Shown here in pieces: positions 1 to 7,405 of a stretch of DNA of 64,000 bases. How positions within the stretch are numbered: position 1 is the stretch's first letter; every line of letters begins with the position of its first letter. Source of the DNA: Deltaproteobacteria bacterium (GTDB lineage Bacteria > Myxococcota > JACPTQ01); assembly GCA_016192705.1 (NCBI GenBank), contig JACPTQ010000017.1:186001-250000 (forward strand), read 5' to 3'. The notes under the pieces are model-generated. The model was not told the DNA's origin, did not search any database, and saw only the letters and a program-made list of their open reading frames with translations. The translations under genes were made by a program, and so were the position numbers.

Positions 1-60
1 CTTTGACGCGGGGGCACCCTGGCATTTGACCCGCGCGCGGCCGATGCCTACCATGAGATC

Positions 61-990
61 ATGGCCCGAGCGGGTGCCATCGATATTGGCACGAACACAG
101 TGTTGTTTACTGTTGCTGATTCTGGCGTGGCGGAAGGACCGCTTTGCGTGGTTGAAGACCAATGCGACATCACGCGTCTCGGCGAAGGGGTCGACCGCAC
201 GGGACGTTTGTCGGAGGTTGCGGTTGAGCGGACGCTCGTTGCGGTATCGCGGTTTGTTTCGCGGGCGCGCGAACTCGGTGTCTCGCGGCTGAAGGCTGTC
301 GCGACGGCGGCGGTACGCGTTGCGGAGAATGGAAGTCTTTTTGTCGCGGCAGCGTCCGACCGCTTGGGGATTCCGGTCGAGGTGATCGACGGCCTTCGCG
401 AAGCGGACCTCGTTGCGCGCGCGACGTCGGGTGATCCGGCGCTGCCCACGGGAACAAAGTTGGTGTTCGACGTGGGCGGCGGTTCGACGGAGCTTGCGCG
501 TGTCGTGAGCAACGAGGTTGTCGATCGTATCTCACTCCCCATCGGTGCCGTGCGGCTGACGGAACGATTTATCGACGGCGAATTGCCGAGCGAACGTGCG
601 GTGGCGCAAATCTCAGCGTGCGTGAACGACGCGCTATCGGTGGTGCCGCGCAGTCTTCGTCGTGGCGCGTTCTCTGTTGTTGGTGTTGCGGGAACCGTCA
701 CGACGCTTGTTGCGGTGTCGTTGGGGCTGGACCCGTATGAGCCGTCGAAGGTTCACGGTGCGCGGCTCGATTGGCGCGAAGTGGATCGGCAGATCAAGTT
801 GTTTCGAACGACGACCTTAGGCGAGCGCCGAAAAATGCGTGGCCTCGCGCCCGGACGCGCGGATGTGATTTTGGCCGGGGCGATCATCGTTGCTCGCGTG
901 TTGCGCTCGCTCGAACGCGGCGCCTTGTGGGCGTCGGATCGTGGTGTGCGATTTGGACTGTTGTCGGAGATGATGTCGGAGGCGGCGTAG
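61..990 (+). CDS. Ppx/GppA family phosphatase (exopolyphosphatase / pppGpp phosphohydrolase)
   Basis: A 309-residue protein of the ASKHA-fold Ppx/GppA family, which removes phosphate from polyphosphate or pppGpp in the cytoplasm. The phosphate-1 loop DIGTNT lies at residues 7-12 and the second glycine loop, VFDVGGGSTELA, begins near residue 135; a READL stretch near 118 fits the catalytic Glu region. The length matches the short two-domain form that lacks the C-terminal HD domain of E. coli Ppx. The start is the ATG six residues before DIGTNT, as is usual. No clear Shine-Dalgarno is visible; a TACCAT hexamer lies 6 nt upstream, so the mRNA could be leaderless. The next gene follows after 5 nt. 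Family membership is firm; preference for polyphosphate or pppGpp cannot be read from the sequence. Confidence 0.93.
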   Translation: MARAGAIDIGTNTVLFTVADSGVAEGPLCVVEDQCDITRLGEGVDRTGRLSEVAVERTLVAVSRFVSRARELGVSRLKAVATAAVRVAENGSLFVAAASDRLGIPVEVIDGLREADLVARATSGDPALPTGTKLVFDVGGGSTELARVVSNEVVDRISLPIGAVRLTERFIDGELPSERAVAQISACVNDALSVVPRSLRRGAFSVVGVAGTVTTLVAVSLGLDPYEPSKVHGARLDWREVDRQIKLFRTTTLGERRKMRGLAPGRADVILAGAIIVARVLRSLERGALWASDRGVRFGLLSEMMSEAA

Positions 991-995
991 CGGCG

Positions 996-1718
996 ATGGA
1001 CGTTGGGTTTTTTGCGCATGAGATCGTCGTTTATTTCTTCGCGCTCCTATTCACGATGACCGTTCTCGGGACGGCCTTGATTCGAACCATCGTCAAGCGG
1101 CGAAGCGAGCGATGTGCGCGAGCGAACTTTCCCGAACGGCGGCGTCGGCAGCCGGTGCTTCCGTTCGTGGCGGCCGCATCTGCTTTTTTTGTCGGCGCGG
1201 CTGCGGTGTTTTCGGTCGTGGCTTATCACCCACTTCTCGCGGATCGGCATTTGGCGCGGGCGATGCGGATCATGAAGGAGAGCCCGCGTGAGCGGATGCA
1301 GATGCGGGCTGAACTCGCGCGTGCCACGGCGCATCTGCGCGAGGCGGAAACGATGATCGGGAGCGAGCCGTTTATGGCGCTTCTGGAGCGGCGTTGGGGA
1401 TCGTTTTTGGATCTTGCGTCGCGCGAATTACCGGGACCCTCCGACTTCGACTCTTGCCCGGCGAGATTGAACGCGTTGATGGCCGAGGTTGATGCGTTTC
1501 GTCTTACGCGGCGAGCGGACGAGCGACGGCGGGACGCGCGTCTGCAGGCGGAGCGAACCTATTTTTTGGCGCGGTGCCTTGCCGAAGCGGGTGACGAGGA
1601 GCGCGCGGTTGAATATTTGTCTCAGGCGTTTCTCATCGATCCGCGCTATCGCGATCGGGCGCAGTCGGGGGAGCCGATGCGGCGAATCATGGAGATCGCG
1701 CTTCAAACGTCGCGTTAG
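996..1718 (+). CDS. Small two-helix membrane protein with TPR-like C-terminus
   Basis: A 240-residue protein of unknown function. Two hydrophobic segments (about residues 6-27 and 47-70) would anchor it in the inner membrane, followed by a soluble, Arg/Glu-rich helical region. The last part (YFLARCLAEAGDEERAVEYL) reads like one TPR helix pair, so it may bind a protein partner. The open frame extends upstream inside the phosphatase gene, but the ATG 5 nt after that stop codon gives a sensible N-terminus and tight coupling. Co-transcription with the Ppx/GppA gene is likely. I recognise no named family. Confidence 0.72.
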   Translation: MDVGFFAHEIVVYFFALLFTMTVLGTALIRTIVKRRSERCARANFPERRRRQPVLPFVAAASAFFVGAAAVFSVVAYHPLLADRHLARAMRIMKESPRERMQMRAELARATAHLREAETMIGSEPFMALLERRWGSFLDLASRELPGPSDFDSCPARLNALMAEVDAFRLTRRADERRRDARLQAERTYFLARCLAEAGDEERAVEYLSQAFLIDPRYRDRAQSGEPMRRIMEIALQTSR

Positions 1719-1942
1719 CGGGGTGCGGAAAAACGGCCGCCGCGCGCTCCGGTTGGCTCCGCAGCTCCAAGCTCGCAGACCTCTTGGTCTGCTCGCTCTT
1801 CGGGCGATTCCATAATCGTACAGAAACCCGTAGATGTCTGATGCGCCCTCAGAGTCGCTGCTGCACCAACCGTGCGCATGGCGGGCGTTTTAGTCGCCCC
1901 AGAGGCGTCAATGCGGTTTTTCCGCATCCTGTTAGGGAATTA
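1719..1942. other. Intergenic region with inverted repeats
   Basis: No gene seen. An 11-bp sequence TGCGGAAAAAC near 1724 recurs inverted near 1916, bounding about 200 bp. Inside are a hairpin (GCAGACC, 4-nt loop, GGTCTGC, 1775-1792) and at 1911-1927 a perfect ATGCGG/CCGCAT stem with a T-rich loop. These could end transcription from both sides or be remnants of a small dispersed element. Confidence 0.4.
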
Positions 1943-2026
1943 CGGAGAGAGAGGGATTCGAACCCCCGGGACTCATCGTCCAGCGGTTTTCAAGACCGCC
2001 GCCTTAAGCCACTCGGCCATCTCTCC
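1943..2026 (-). tRNA. tRNA-Ser (anticodon UGA)
   Basis: The minus strand folds as a class II tRNA. The acceptor arm GGAGAGA pairs with TCTCTCC; the D-arm begins TGGCCGAG; the anticodon stem GCGGT/ACCGC encloses loop CTTGAAA with anticodon TGA; there is a long variable arm; the T-arm contains GGTTCGAATCC. The discriminator is G and CCA is not encoded. It starts 3 nt downstream of the lipoprotein stop codon at 2030, so it may be processed from the end of the operon transcript. No integrase gene lies beside it. Confidence 0.95.
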
Positions 2027-2029
2027 CAA

Positions 2030-2377
2030 CTAGTTTCTCCCGCGCCACACAAGCCAGTACGGGTAAACATAGGTGTAATACCCGGCCGGGCTTCCCGTCA
2101 GTTTACCCCACGTGCCCCCGGGCCAATATCCCCAATCCACGACTTTCCCATACGTGCGTTGGTCATCCGGCTCTTTGATCGCCGAAATGAGGCCGAAGTA
2201 TCGCCCCCCGAAACTCCCCTTACTGCGCATCCAACTGTCAATTGTGGATGTGTCGACGAATCCGCGCGATGGCTCGATGTAAAGCCGAATCTCCGGGATC
2301 GACGCGGAGCAAGCGAGCGCGCCGCCAAAGCCCACCCCCAAAAGTAAGACCGCCACGACGCGAAGCCAGGGTGTCAC
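2030..2377 (-). CDS. Small lipoprotein of unknown function
   Basis: A 115-residue protein with a short N-terminus, a hydrophobic stretch and a lipobox-like GALAC with Cys at about residue 23, so it is probably exported and lipid-anchored. The mature part is rich in Tyr, Trp and Gly (for example YYTYVYPYWLVW near the C-terminus) and has no motif I recognise. The GTG start overlaps the TGA stop of the upstream DUF2505 gene by 4 nt (GTGA), indicating translational coupling. The tRNA-Ser gene starts 3 nt after its stop codon. Confidence 0.7.
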   Translation of the reverse strand: MTPWLRVVAVLLLGVGFGGALACSASIPEIRLYIEPSRGFVDTSTIDSWMRSKGSFGGRYFGLISAIKEPDDQRTYGKVVDWGYWPGGTWGKLTGSPAGYYTYVYPYWLVWRGRN

Positions 2378-2895
2378 GCCGCCTTCCCAGTCTCCTTAAG
2401 CACATGCGCCTGCATGACGCGCGCTTCTTCGTCGAGCAACTCAACGCCGTATTTGTGAATGATTCTCTCCGCGATCTTCCCAAGCAAAAAAATCTTGACC
2501 ACAATCTCACCTGAAATGACGCGCTCCGTTTTGCCGTTTCCCGCATCACGAAGCTCGACCCGACCCGTGTTGTGGAATCGCTCGCGGAGCATCGCCGGAA
2601 TATTGGGCGTGTTCTTGAACTGCATCGTGTGCCGCGCGCGGTCAAAGAGCGACTCTTCCGTAATCACCGCCCAGTGCGCGGGGACCGTCTTCGGCCCAAC
2701 TTTGTAGTGCCCCGGCACCGGCGTGTAGCGCACTTTGCGTTTCACCGCGCCGTTTTTGTCCTCGTGCTCCAAGAGCTCGACGTTCTGCATCTGCCGCATC
2801 CCAACCTTCAAGACGTTGGCCACGCCGGGATCCAAAAACAATCGCTCGTACGTCGCGATGTCGCAGTCAAACGTATGCCGCACTTCAAAATTCAT
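2374..2895 (-). CDS. DUF2505 (START-like fold) protein
   Basis: A 173-residue protein that begins MNFEVRHTFDCDIATYERL, typical of DUF2505, a family with a predicted SRPBCC/START-like helix-grip fold that could bind a hydrophobic ligand. No catalytic residues are known. The start is the ATG at 2895, preceded by GGAGGAA at good spacing; an open frame further upstream only overlaps the sulfurylase gene. It sits 29 nt after the ATP sulfurylase stop and overlaps the next lipoprotein by 4 nt, so it is within an operon. Ligand and role are unknown. Confidence 0.8.
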   Translation of the reverse strand: MNFEVRHTFDCDIATYERLFLDPGVANVLKVGMRQMQNVELLEHEDKNGAVKRKVRYTPVPGHYKVGPKTVPAHWAVITEESLFDRARHTMQFKNTPNIPAMLRERFHNTGRVELRDAGNGKTERVISGEIVVKIFLLGKIAERIIHKYGVELLDEEARVMQAHVLKETGKAA

Positions 2896-2924
2896 CCTGA
2901 TTCCTCCGAAAAGACTCACTCCAT

Positions 2925-4124
2925 CTATCCTTTGCGATACGACGCAATCAGAACTTCCGCAACCTCTGGTCGCGTGAACTGAACCGGCGGGATTTCGCCG
3001 CGCCCCAGCATCTCGCGAACGCGCGTTCCCGAAAGCGCTACGCGGCTCTCGGCCGGGTGCGGGCACGTTTTTGTTGACGCCATCGCGCCGCAGCTCGAGC
3101 AGAAAAACGTGTGGTCAAAAAAGAGCGGCGTGATACCCATCGCGGCCGGATCAAACTCATCGAAAATTTTTTGCGCGTCGTACGTTCCGTAATAATTGCC
3201 GACGCCTGCGTGGTCCCGCCCGACGATGAAATGCGTGCAGCCGTAATTCTTGCGCATGATGGCGTGAAAGATCGCTTCGCGTGGACCCGCGTACCGCATC
3301 GCCGCGGGCAGGACACGCAGGAGCACACGATCCTTCGGGTAGTAGTTTTCGAGCAGCACTTCGTAACATCGCATTCGCACGTCCGCGGGAATGTCGTCCG
3401 ACTTCGTTTCGCCGACGAGCGGGTGAAGGAGCAGGCCGTCGACGATCTCGAGCGCGCATTTTTGGATGTACTCGTGTGCGCGATGGACGGGGTTACGCGT
3501 TTGAAACGCGACGACGCGCTTCCACCCGCGCAGGGCGAATTCGCGGCGCGTGTCGGCCGGGTCGCGGCGGTACGCAGTGAACGCGGCGGCGGTCGGACGA
3601 TTCAAAACGGTGATCTTGCCACCCAAATAAGTCGGGCCCATCTGCTCCACAGCCGCAACGCCGGGGTGAGCGGCGTCGGTCGTGCGGTACACGCGCTCGG
3701 CCTCGCGCTTCTTGTCCGGCTCGAACTGATCGTCAATCGCGAATGTTCCGACGATCACCGATTTCGCCGGGTCCATGAGCGTCACCTTGCGTCCTGGTGC
3801 AAACCGCGCCGCGTTCTCGCGTTTCACGGCGATCGTCACCGGAATCGTCCACGGCCATGCGCCACCGCCCGGTGCGCGGCCAAACGACGACGGCAAATGG
3901 CTTTTCTCGACGACACTCTCAAACGACTCGCGCCCCATGAATCCTTCGAGAGGGCTGTATACCCCAGTCGCGATCATCTCGACATCCGACATCTCGCGCG
4001 CGTTCAACGTGAGCCTCTCAAGCCCCGCGGCCTCTCGAAGTGCCTCGTCACGCGCCGGGCCCTCGACAATCCGGTTGATGAGTTTACCGCCGTGTGGCGA
4101 AATCGTTTCATTGTGCTGTTGCAA
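2925..4124 (-). CDS. sat: Sulfate adenylyltransferase (ATP sulfurylase)
   Basis: A 399-residue monofunctional ATP sulfurylase that makes adenylyl sulfate (APS) and pyrophosphate from sulfate and ATP in the cytoplasm. The family's nucleotide-binding signature [12 protein letters not shown] lies near residue 210 and the second conserved segment [13 protein letters not shown] near 300. There is no APS-kinase domain. A CxxC...C cluster ([14 protein letters not shown]) near residues 345-357 resembles the zinc site of dissimilatory-type bacterial Sat. No aprAB, dsr, cys or APS kinase gene lies in the window, so the pathway cannot be settled; it may serve assimilation or supply APS to enzymes encoded elsewhere. 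It is the fourth protein gene of a leftward operon. Confidence 0.95.
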   Translation of the reverse strand: MQQHNETISPHGGKLINRIVEGPARDEALREAAGLERLTLNAREMSDVEMIATGVYSPLEGFMGRESFESVVEKSHLPSSFGRAPGGGAWPWTIPVTIAVKRENAARFAPGRKVTLMDPAKSVIVGTFAIDDQFEPDKKREAERVYRTTDAAHPGVAAVEQMGPTYLGGKITVLNRPTAAAFTAYRRDPADTRREFALRGWKRVVAFQTRNPVHRAHEYIQKCALEIVDGLLLHPLVGETKSDDIPADVRMRCYEVLLENYYPKDRVLLRVLPAAMRYAGPREAIFHAIMRKNYGCTHFIVGRDHAGVGNYYGTYDAQKIFDEFDPAAMGITPLFFDHTFFCSSCGAMASTKTCPHPAESRVALSGTRVREMLGRGEIPPVQFTRPEVAEVLIASYRKG

Positions 4125-4166
4125 TTGATTCTCCTTGGTCGCAGAGGCTTGTGGTCTTCTAAAAAA

Positions 4167-4454
4167 CTAAGCGTCGGGCGCAAACCCTGGCCGCCCGGCC
4201 GCGCGGACCGTCGACTCTTCGACTTTGAGCGCCGCGAAGCCTTCGCATTCAAACGTGTACGTTTCGCCGCGGTCGGTCCAAACGGTCATGGCGTCATCGG
4301 CGAGCAAAAGGCGCACGACTTTCGCGACGACGAGCTTCCCGCGAATCGCGTACACCGTCACGCTCGCCCCATTCACGACCTTAAAAACGCCGCCCGCGCC
4401 CGCCTCGAAGGGGCGACCCTGCTTGAGGATCCGCTCGATGGTTTCTCGTTTCAT
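4167..4454 (-). CDS. Small hypothetical protein
   Basis: A 95-residue soluble protein of mixed alpha/beta type, beginning MKRETIERIL, with no motif I recognise. The frame could start six codons earlier at a GTG overlapping the upstream stop, but that GTG touches the AAGGAG sequence; the ATG at 4454 has GAAGGA about 10 nt upstream and is the better start. It lies between the membrane protein gene (14 nt) and the ATP sulfurylase gene (42 nt), so co-transcription is likely. A link to sulfur metabolism is only suggested by position. Confidence 0.62.
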   Translation of the reverse strand: MKRETIERILKQGRPFEAGAGGVFKVVNGASVTVYAIRGKLVVAKVVRLLLADDAMTVWTDRGETYTFECEGFAALKVEESTVRAAGRPGFAPDA

Positions 4455-4468
4455 CCGTTCGTGTTCCT

Positions 4469-5473
4469 TCACTCCTTGAGGACAATAAAAAGGTCGGTGC
4501 CCAGGAATGGATACTTCTTTCGCTGCTCGCGCGCAATCGCTTCATACGGGCGTTCGACACTCGACGTCTCTTCGGTCGTCTTCAGCATCTCGGCGAGCCG
4601 CGCCCGCGCGTATTCGCGGATGCGCGGATCCTTGACGGTGACGAGCACCTCCTCAAGGTGTGCGCGCGCCAATTCCGCCTGTCCCCACTTCGAGTACATT
4701 TTTGCCGCGAGGCTTGCGAGATACGCTGGGGCTCCCGGCAATAGCGACGCTTCGCGCACGTGTTTCGCACCGATTCGGCGAAGCTGTTTTCGTTCCGCTT
4801 CGTCGTCGGTTTGCATTTCGAAGTAGTAGTTGACTCCAATGCGAAACGGAAACTCCCAGTCGTTCGGGAAGCGACGCCGGCCGGCCTCGTAGATGCGGGT
4901 CGACGCCTCGACGCTCGCGCGCGTGATGTTGCGCAGGTTGTACATGACAACGGTGCCGCCCCATTTGTAGACACGCCTGAATCTTGGGTCGAGGGCGATA
5001 ATGGCTTCCAAGTAACGTTCGAGGTAATCGATGCGGCGGCCGCGGAGCAAATGTTCGCCGAAGTAAGCGATGGTGTGGACCCAGAGAAGATCGGCGAGCG
5101 CTTCGCGGTAACCACCGGCAAGGACGCGAAGCTCGGAGCCGCCCGGTAAGTAGAAGAGCCGCGCGTCGGGGGCGGTGTCGCGGTGCGCCGTTGTCGCCCC
5201 AACTTTGAAGAAAAGGAGCAGCGTGATCGTGGCAACCAGGCCACAGTTGACGAGGAACTGTTTGGAGACGCTGGAGAGGCGCCTCGGACCGGGCGCGCGA
5301 GGGAGGCGCCGAAGAGCGGCGATGCCCCACGCGATAACGCCGACGCCGATGAACGCGAGCGTCGCGATGACGCCAAGCTCGATGGGATGGGCGGTTGGAA
5401 GCGTGACGCTGCCGCGCGCGACAAGGATCGGACCAAAGGCGACAAGCGTAAGGCCTGCGAAGATCCGGAACAC
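4469..5473 (-). CDS. Membrane-anchored TPR-like protein
   Basis: A 334-residue protein with three hydrophobic segments (about 5-25, 33-53 and 74-92) followed by a helical domain. The soluble part contains repeated helix pairs such as YLERYLEAIIALDPRFRRVY and WGQAELARAHLEEVL, typical of degenerate TPRs, which bind other proteins. The start is a GTG 12 nt after the stop of the upstream lipoprotein gene. Function unknown; the domain arrangement suggests a scaffold at the inner membrane. Confidence 0.72.
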   Translation of the reverse strand: MFRIFAGLTLVAFGPILVARGSVTLPTAHPIELGVIATLAFIGVGVIAWGIAALRRLPRAPGPRRLSSVSKQFLVNCGLVATITLLLFFKVGATTAHRDTAPDARLFYLPGGSELRVLAGGYREALADLLWVHTIAYFGEHLLRGRRIDYLERYLEAIIALDPRFRRVYKWGGTVVMYNLRNITRASVEASTRIYEAGRRRFPNDWEFPFRIGVNYYFEMQTDDEAERKQLRRIGAKHVREASLLPGAPAYLASLAAKMYSKWGQAELARAHLEEVLVTVKDPRIREYARARLAEMLKTTEETSSVERPYEAIAREQRKKYPFLGTDLFIVLKE

Positions 5474-5485
5474 GCGGAGAGAATA

Positions 5486-6265
5486 TCAGAGTGTGACGGT
5501 GTAGCTAAGTAGGCCCGAGCTGACGGTGCACGTTGCGACGGACGCCGTGAGCGAGCAAGTCCCCGTCACCGTCAAACTCGCGTATCCATCCGACGCCGTG
5601 AGCGTGAATCCGCCCGTGATCGATGTGGATGAGATCACGAGATTGCTGGCGGTGAGCGTGACTTTGCCCGTGCCGTCAGAAACCGAAACTGAGCCCGACG
5701 TCGTCATCGAAAATGTGCTGCCAGAGTAAGTCGTTGTGGCCGTGAAGTTGGTGAAGGTCAGCGTGTAGCTCTTGCCCGATACCGTTGACGTGTACGAGCC
5801 GTTAATCGTGATCGTGCGCGCACCGGCCGACCCAGCGACGGTGAGTGTCGCGGTCCCAGACAGTGTGTAGGTGTAAACGGTCCCAGCCGAGGTGAGGTTC
5901 GTGAACGTGACGGTCACAGTGCCGTTGCCACCCGAGAGAGCCGACGTCGCGGTTGCTGTGGCGGTTCCGTTGAGCGTTCCGGTGTAAAGCCCCGGGAGTT
6001 TGCAGTTGGTGAACGTGACGGTCACGGTTCCCGAGGCGTTCGCGATCGAGCCCGAAATGGCGGCGGTGCCGCTGCTGCATGTCAGCGTCGTTGCGCCCTC
6101 GGCGGCGGCTGTTGCGACGAAAGAGGCAACCTGCTCGCTTGTTAAGGCTGAGCTCGTCGACTGCGTGGCCGTCGTCGTGCTGACGTTCGAATCCGTTTTC
6201 CCGCACGCGCTTGCCGTCAGAGCCGTCGCGAGACCCAGAAGAGAATTGACAAACCTTTTCGACAT
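5486..6265 (-). CDS. Ser/Thr/Gly-rich beta-repeat lipoprotein
   Basis: A 259-residue lipoprotein with signal peptide and lipobox LTASAC (Cys at about 21). The mature chain is almost entirely Ser, Thr, Gly, Val and Ala in repeating beta-strand patterns such as TVTVTFTNCKL and TYTLTFTNFTA, so it is probably an extended surface beta-solenoid or Ig-like stack. The start is the ATG at 6265 with GGAGGG 5 nt upstream; an alternative six codons earlier lacks a ribosome site. A good sigma-70-like promoter lies just upstream (6302-6329). It is the first gene of the leftward operon that includes ATP sulfurylase. Confidence 0.75.
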   Translation of the reverse strand: MSKRFVNSLLGLATALTASACGKTDSNVSTTTATQSTSSALTSEQVASFVATAAAEGATTLTCSSGTAAISGSIANASGTVTVTFTNCKLPGLYTGTLNGTATATATSALSGGNGTVTVTFTNLTSAGTVYTYTLSGTATLTVAGSAGARTITINGSYTSTVSGKSYTLTFTNFTATTTYSGSTFSMTTSGSVSVSDGTGKVTLTASNLVISSTSITGGFTLTASDGYASLTVTGTCSLTASVATCTVSSGLLSYTVTL

Positions 6266-6301
6266 GGAACCCTCCTCGTTCAATTAGGGGCTTTGGTCAT
6301 C

Positions 6302-6329
6302 ATTATAGGGTGCGAAATCCGATATTCAA
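6302..6329 (-). promoter_or_regulatory. Sigma-70-like promoter for the 6265 operon
   Basis: On the minus strand TTGAAT (-35) is followed after 16 nt by a perfect TATAAT (-10), about 37 nt before the ATG at 6265. It should drive the lipoprotein to tRNA-Ser operon. Confidence 0.65.
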
Positions 6330-6330
6330 C

Positions 6331-7260
6331 TTACCGCCGTGGCTGCACCTTGAAAAACTGCTGCCCGCTTTCCTCGCGCAGGAATTCGACCTTAAGAACC
6401 TCGAGGCCCAAAACGATGAGCCGCTGGTTTTCGAGCCGCACCGTAACGCGGTCCTCGTCGTCGTCGATTCGCTGCACGTGGCAGCGCCCAAACCGCGGGT
6501 GCTCAAGCCAGTCACCGACGTGAATCTCCTTGTCGGTCTCCGCGACGCCATCGTCGACTTCGTGCTCAGCCGCGATTTTTTTCGGACGCTCAAGCGGGGT
6601 GTTGTCGTCAAGCGGCGATTGAAACGCCTTGGGCTCAGGAATTGAAACGCGCGGCGCTCGCCCAAACGACACCAAATTTCCATTCGCATCGATCGCCGTC
6701 GCACCCATCGGCGCTGGTTCATTGTTCGCCCGAATCCCGCCAGGTGTCTTTCTTTCTCGTCCGTCCTCAACTTCTCTGAGCCTCTGTGGTTTCTCTTCCG
6801 CTTTTTCTGCCACCACCAAGACTGGCAACCCCGCTTCCGCATCGAGCTCGCGCCGCATCGTCAAGTCGTCAAACGCCTCGACAACGAACTCAACCGAATG
6901 CGCGACGCCGCGCACGAGTTGCCCGCCGAGCACCGTGAGTCCACCGCCAACTTCGCTGTCGTCGCGCAGAAGCGACGCTTGCGCGCGAAGCACAATCTCG
7001 CCGCCGAGCATCGAGATGTTGCCGTACAGATGGATCAGCTCAACCGGCGTCTTCAGTGAACGCGGCGGTCGAAACGAGCGCCCCTTTTCATCGAACTGTG
7101 CGATTTCGGCGGAAATGAGGTGCCCGAGGCCACGCAACTCGCCCGCGTGAATCTTTTGCTCTCGGCAAAGCGCGAGCAGCCCTTCGACAATTTCGACGCC
7201 GCGTGAAAACCGGCCGACGATGCGGCGTCCCCGCTGGCTGACTGCGAACCTAAGCCCCAC
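6331..7260 (-). CDS. PCC/DUF296 domain protein with C-terminal CarD/DUF3553-like barrel
   Basis: About 309 residues. Residues about 12-145 form a PCC (plants-and-prokaryotes conserved, DUF296) domain, with signatures such as GELRGLGHLISAEIAQFD and HLYGNISMLGG; in plants this fold occurs in AT-hook DNA-binding proteins, in bacteria its role is poorly known. A charged linker contains a CTCTGTG-type repeat (6771-6797). The C-terminus (VGDWLEHPRFGRCHVQRI) resembles the small barrel of CarD/DUF3553 proteins, suggesting contact with RNA polymerase or nucleic acid. I prefer the GTG at 7260, which has GGAGGG upstream; the open frame extends further. It is divergent from the DJ-1 fusion gene. Confidence 0.75.
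   Translation of the reverse strand: MGLRFAVSQRGRRIVGRFSRGVEIVEGLLALCREQKIHAGELRGLGHLISAEIAQFDEKGRSFRPPRSLKTPVELIHLYGNISMLGGEIVLRAQASLLRDDSEVGGGLTVLGGQLVRGVAHSVEFVVEAFDDLTMRRELDAEAGLPVLVVAEKAEEKPQRLREVEDGRERKTPGGIRANNEPAPMGATAIDANGNLVSFGRAPRVSIPEPKAFQSPLDDNTPLERPKKIAAEHEVDDGVAETDKEIHVGDWLEHPRFGRCHVQRIDDDEDRVTVRLENQRLIVLGLEVLKVEFLREESGQQFFKVQPRR
6771..6797. repeat. CTCTGTG-type dispersed repeat inside a coding linker
   Basis: The segment TCTCTGAGCCTCTGTGG plus the following TTTCTCTT differs by one base from the intergenic copy near 29350. It falls in the charged linker of the PCC-domain gene. Confidence 0.6.
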
Positions 7261-7405
7261 GCCCTTTTGCCCTCCAGAAGCCTCGAATCCCCCGCGAGCC
7301 GACACCTCGGTAGCAAACCAGACCAGCTGCGTCAACGACGGCTGCTTGAAATTGCAAAGTGGCCACGTTATGCCGAGAGTCGATGGCAACGGAGGTCAGC
7401 CGCGC

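Noticed and set aside
1943-2026. Selenocysteine tRNA
   Set aside because: The anticodon is UGA in the reverse-complement sense for Ser (loop CTTGAAA), not UCA, and the acceptor stem has the normal 7 bp.
1900-2100. tRNA-associated integrated element
   Set aside because: No integrase gene and no direct repeat of the tRNA 3' end seen in the window.
3111-4826. A 571-codon plus-strand reading frame opposite the ATP sulfurylase
   Set aside because: It is the antisense of sat and its neighbours; Arg/Ala/Pro-rich translation without family motifs, as expected of GC-rich shadow frames.
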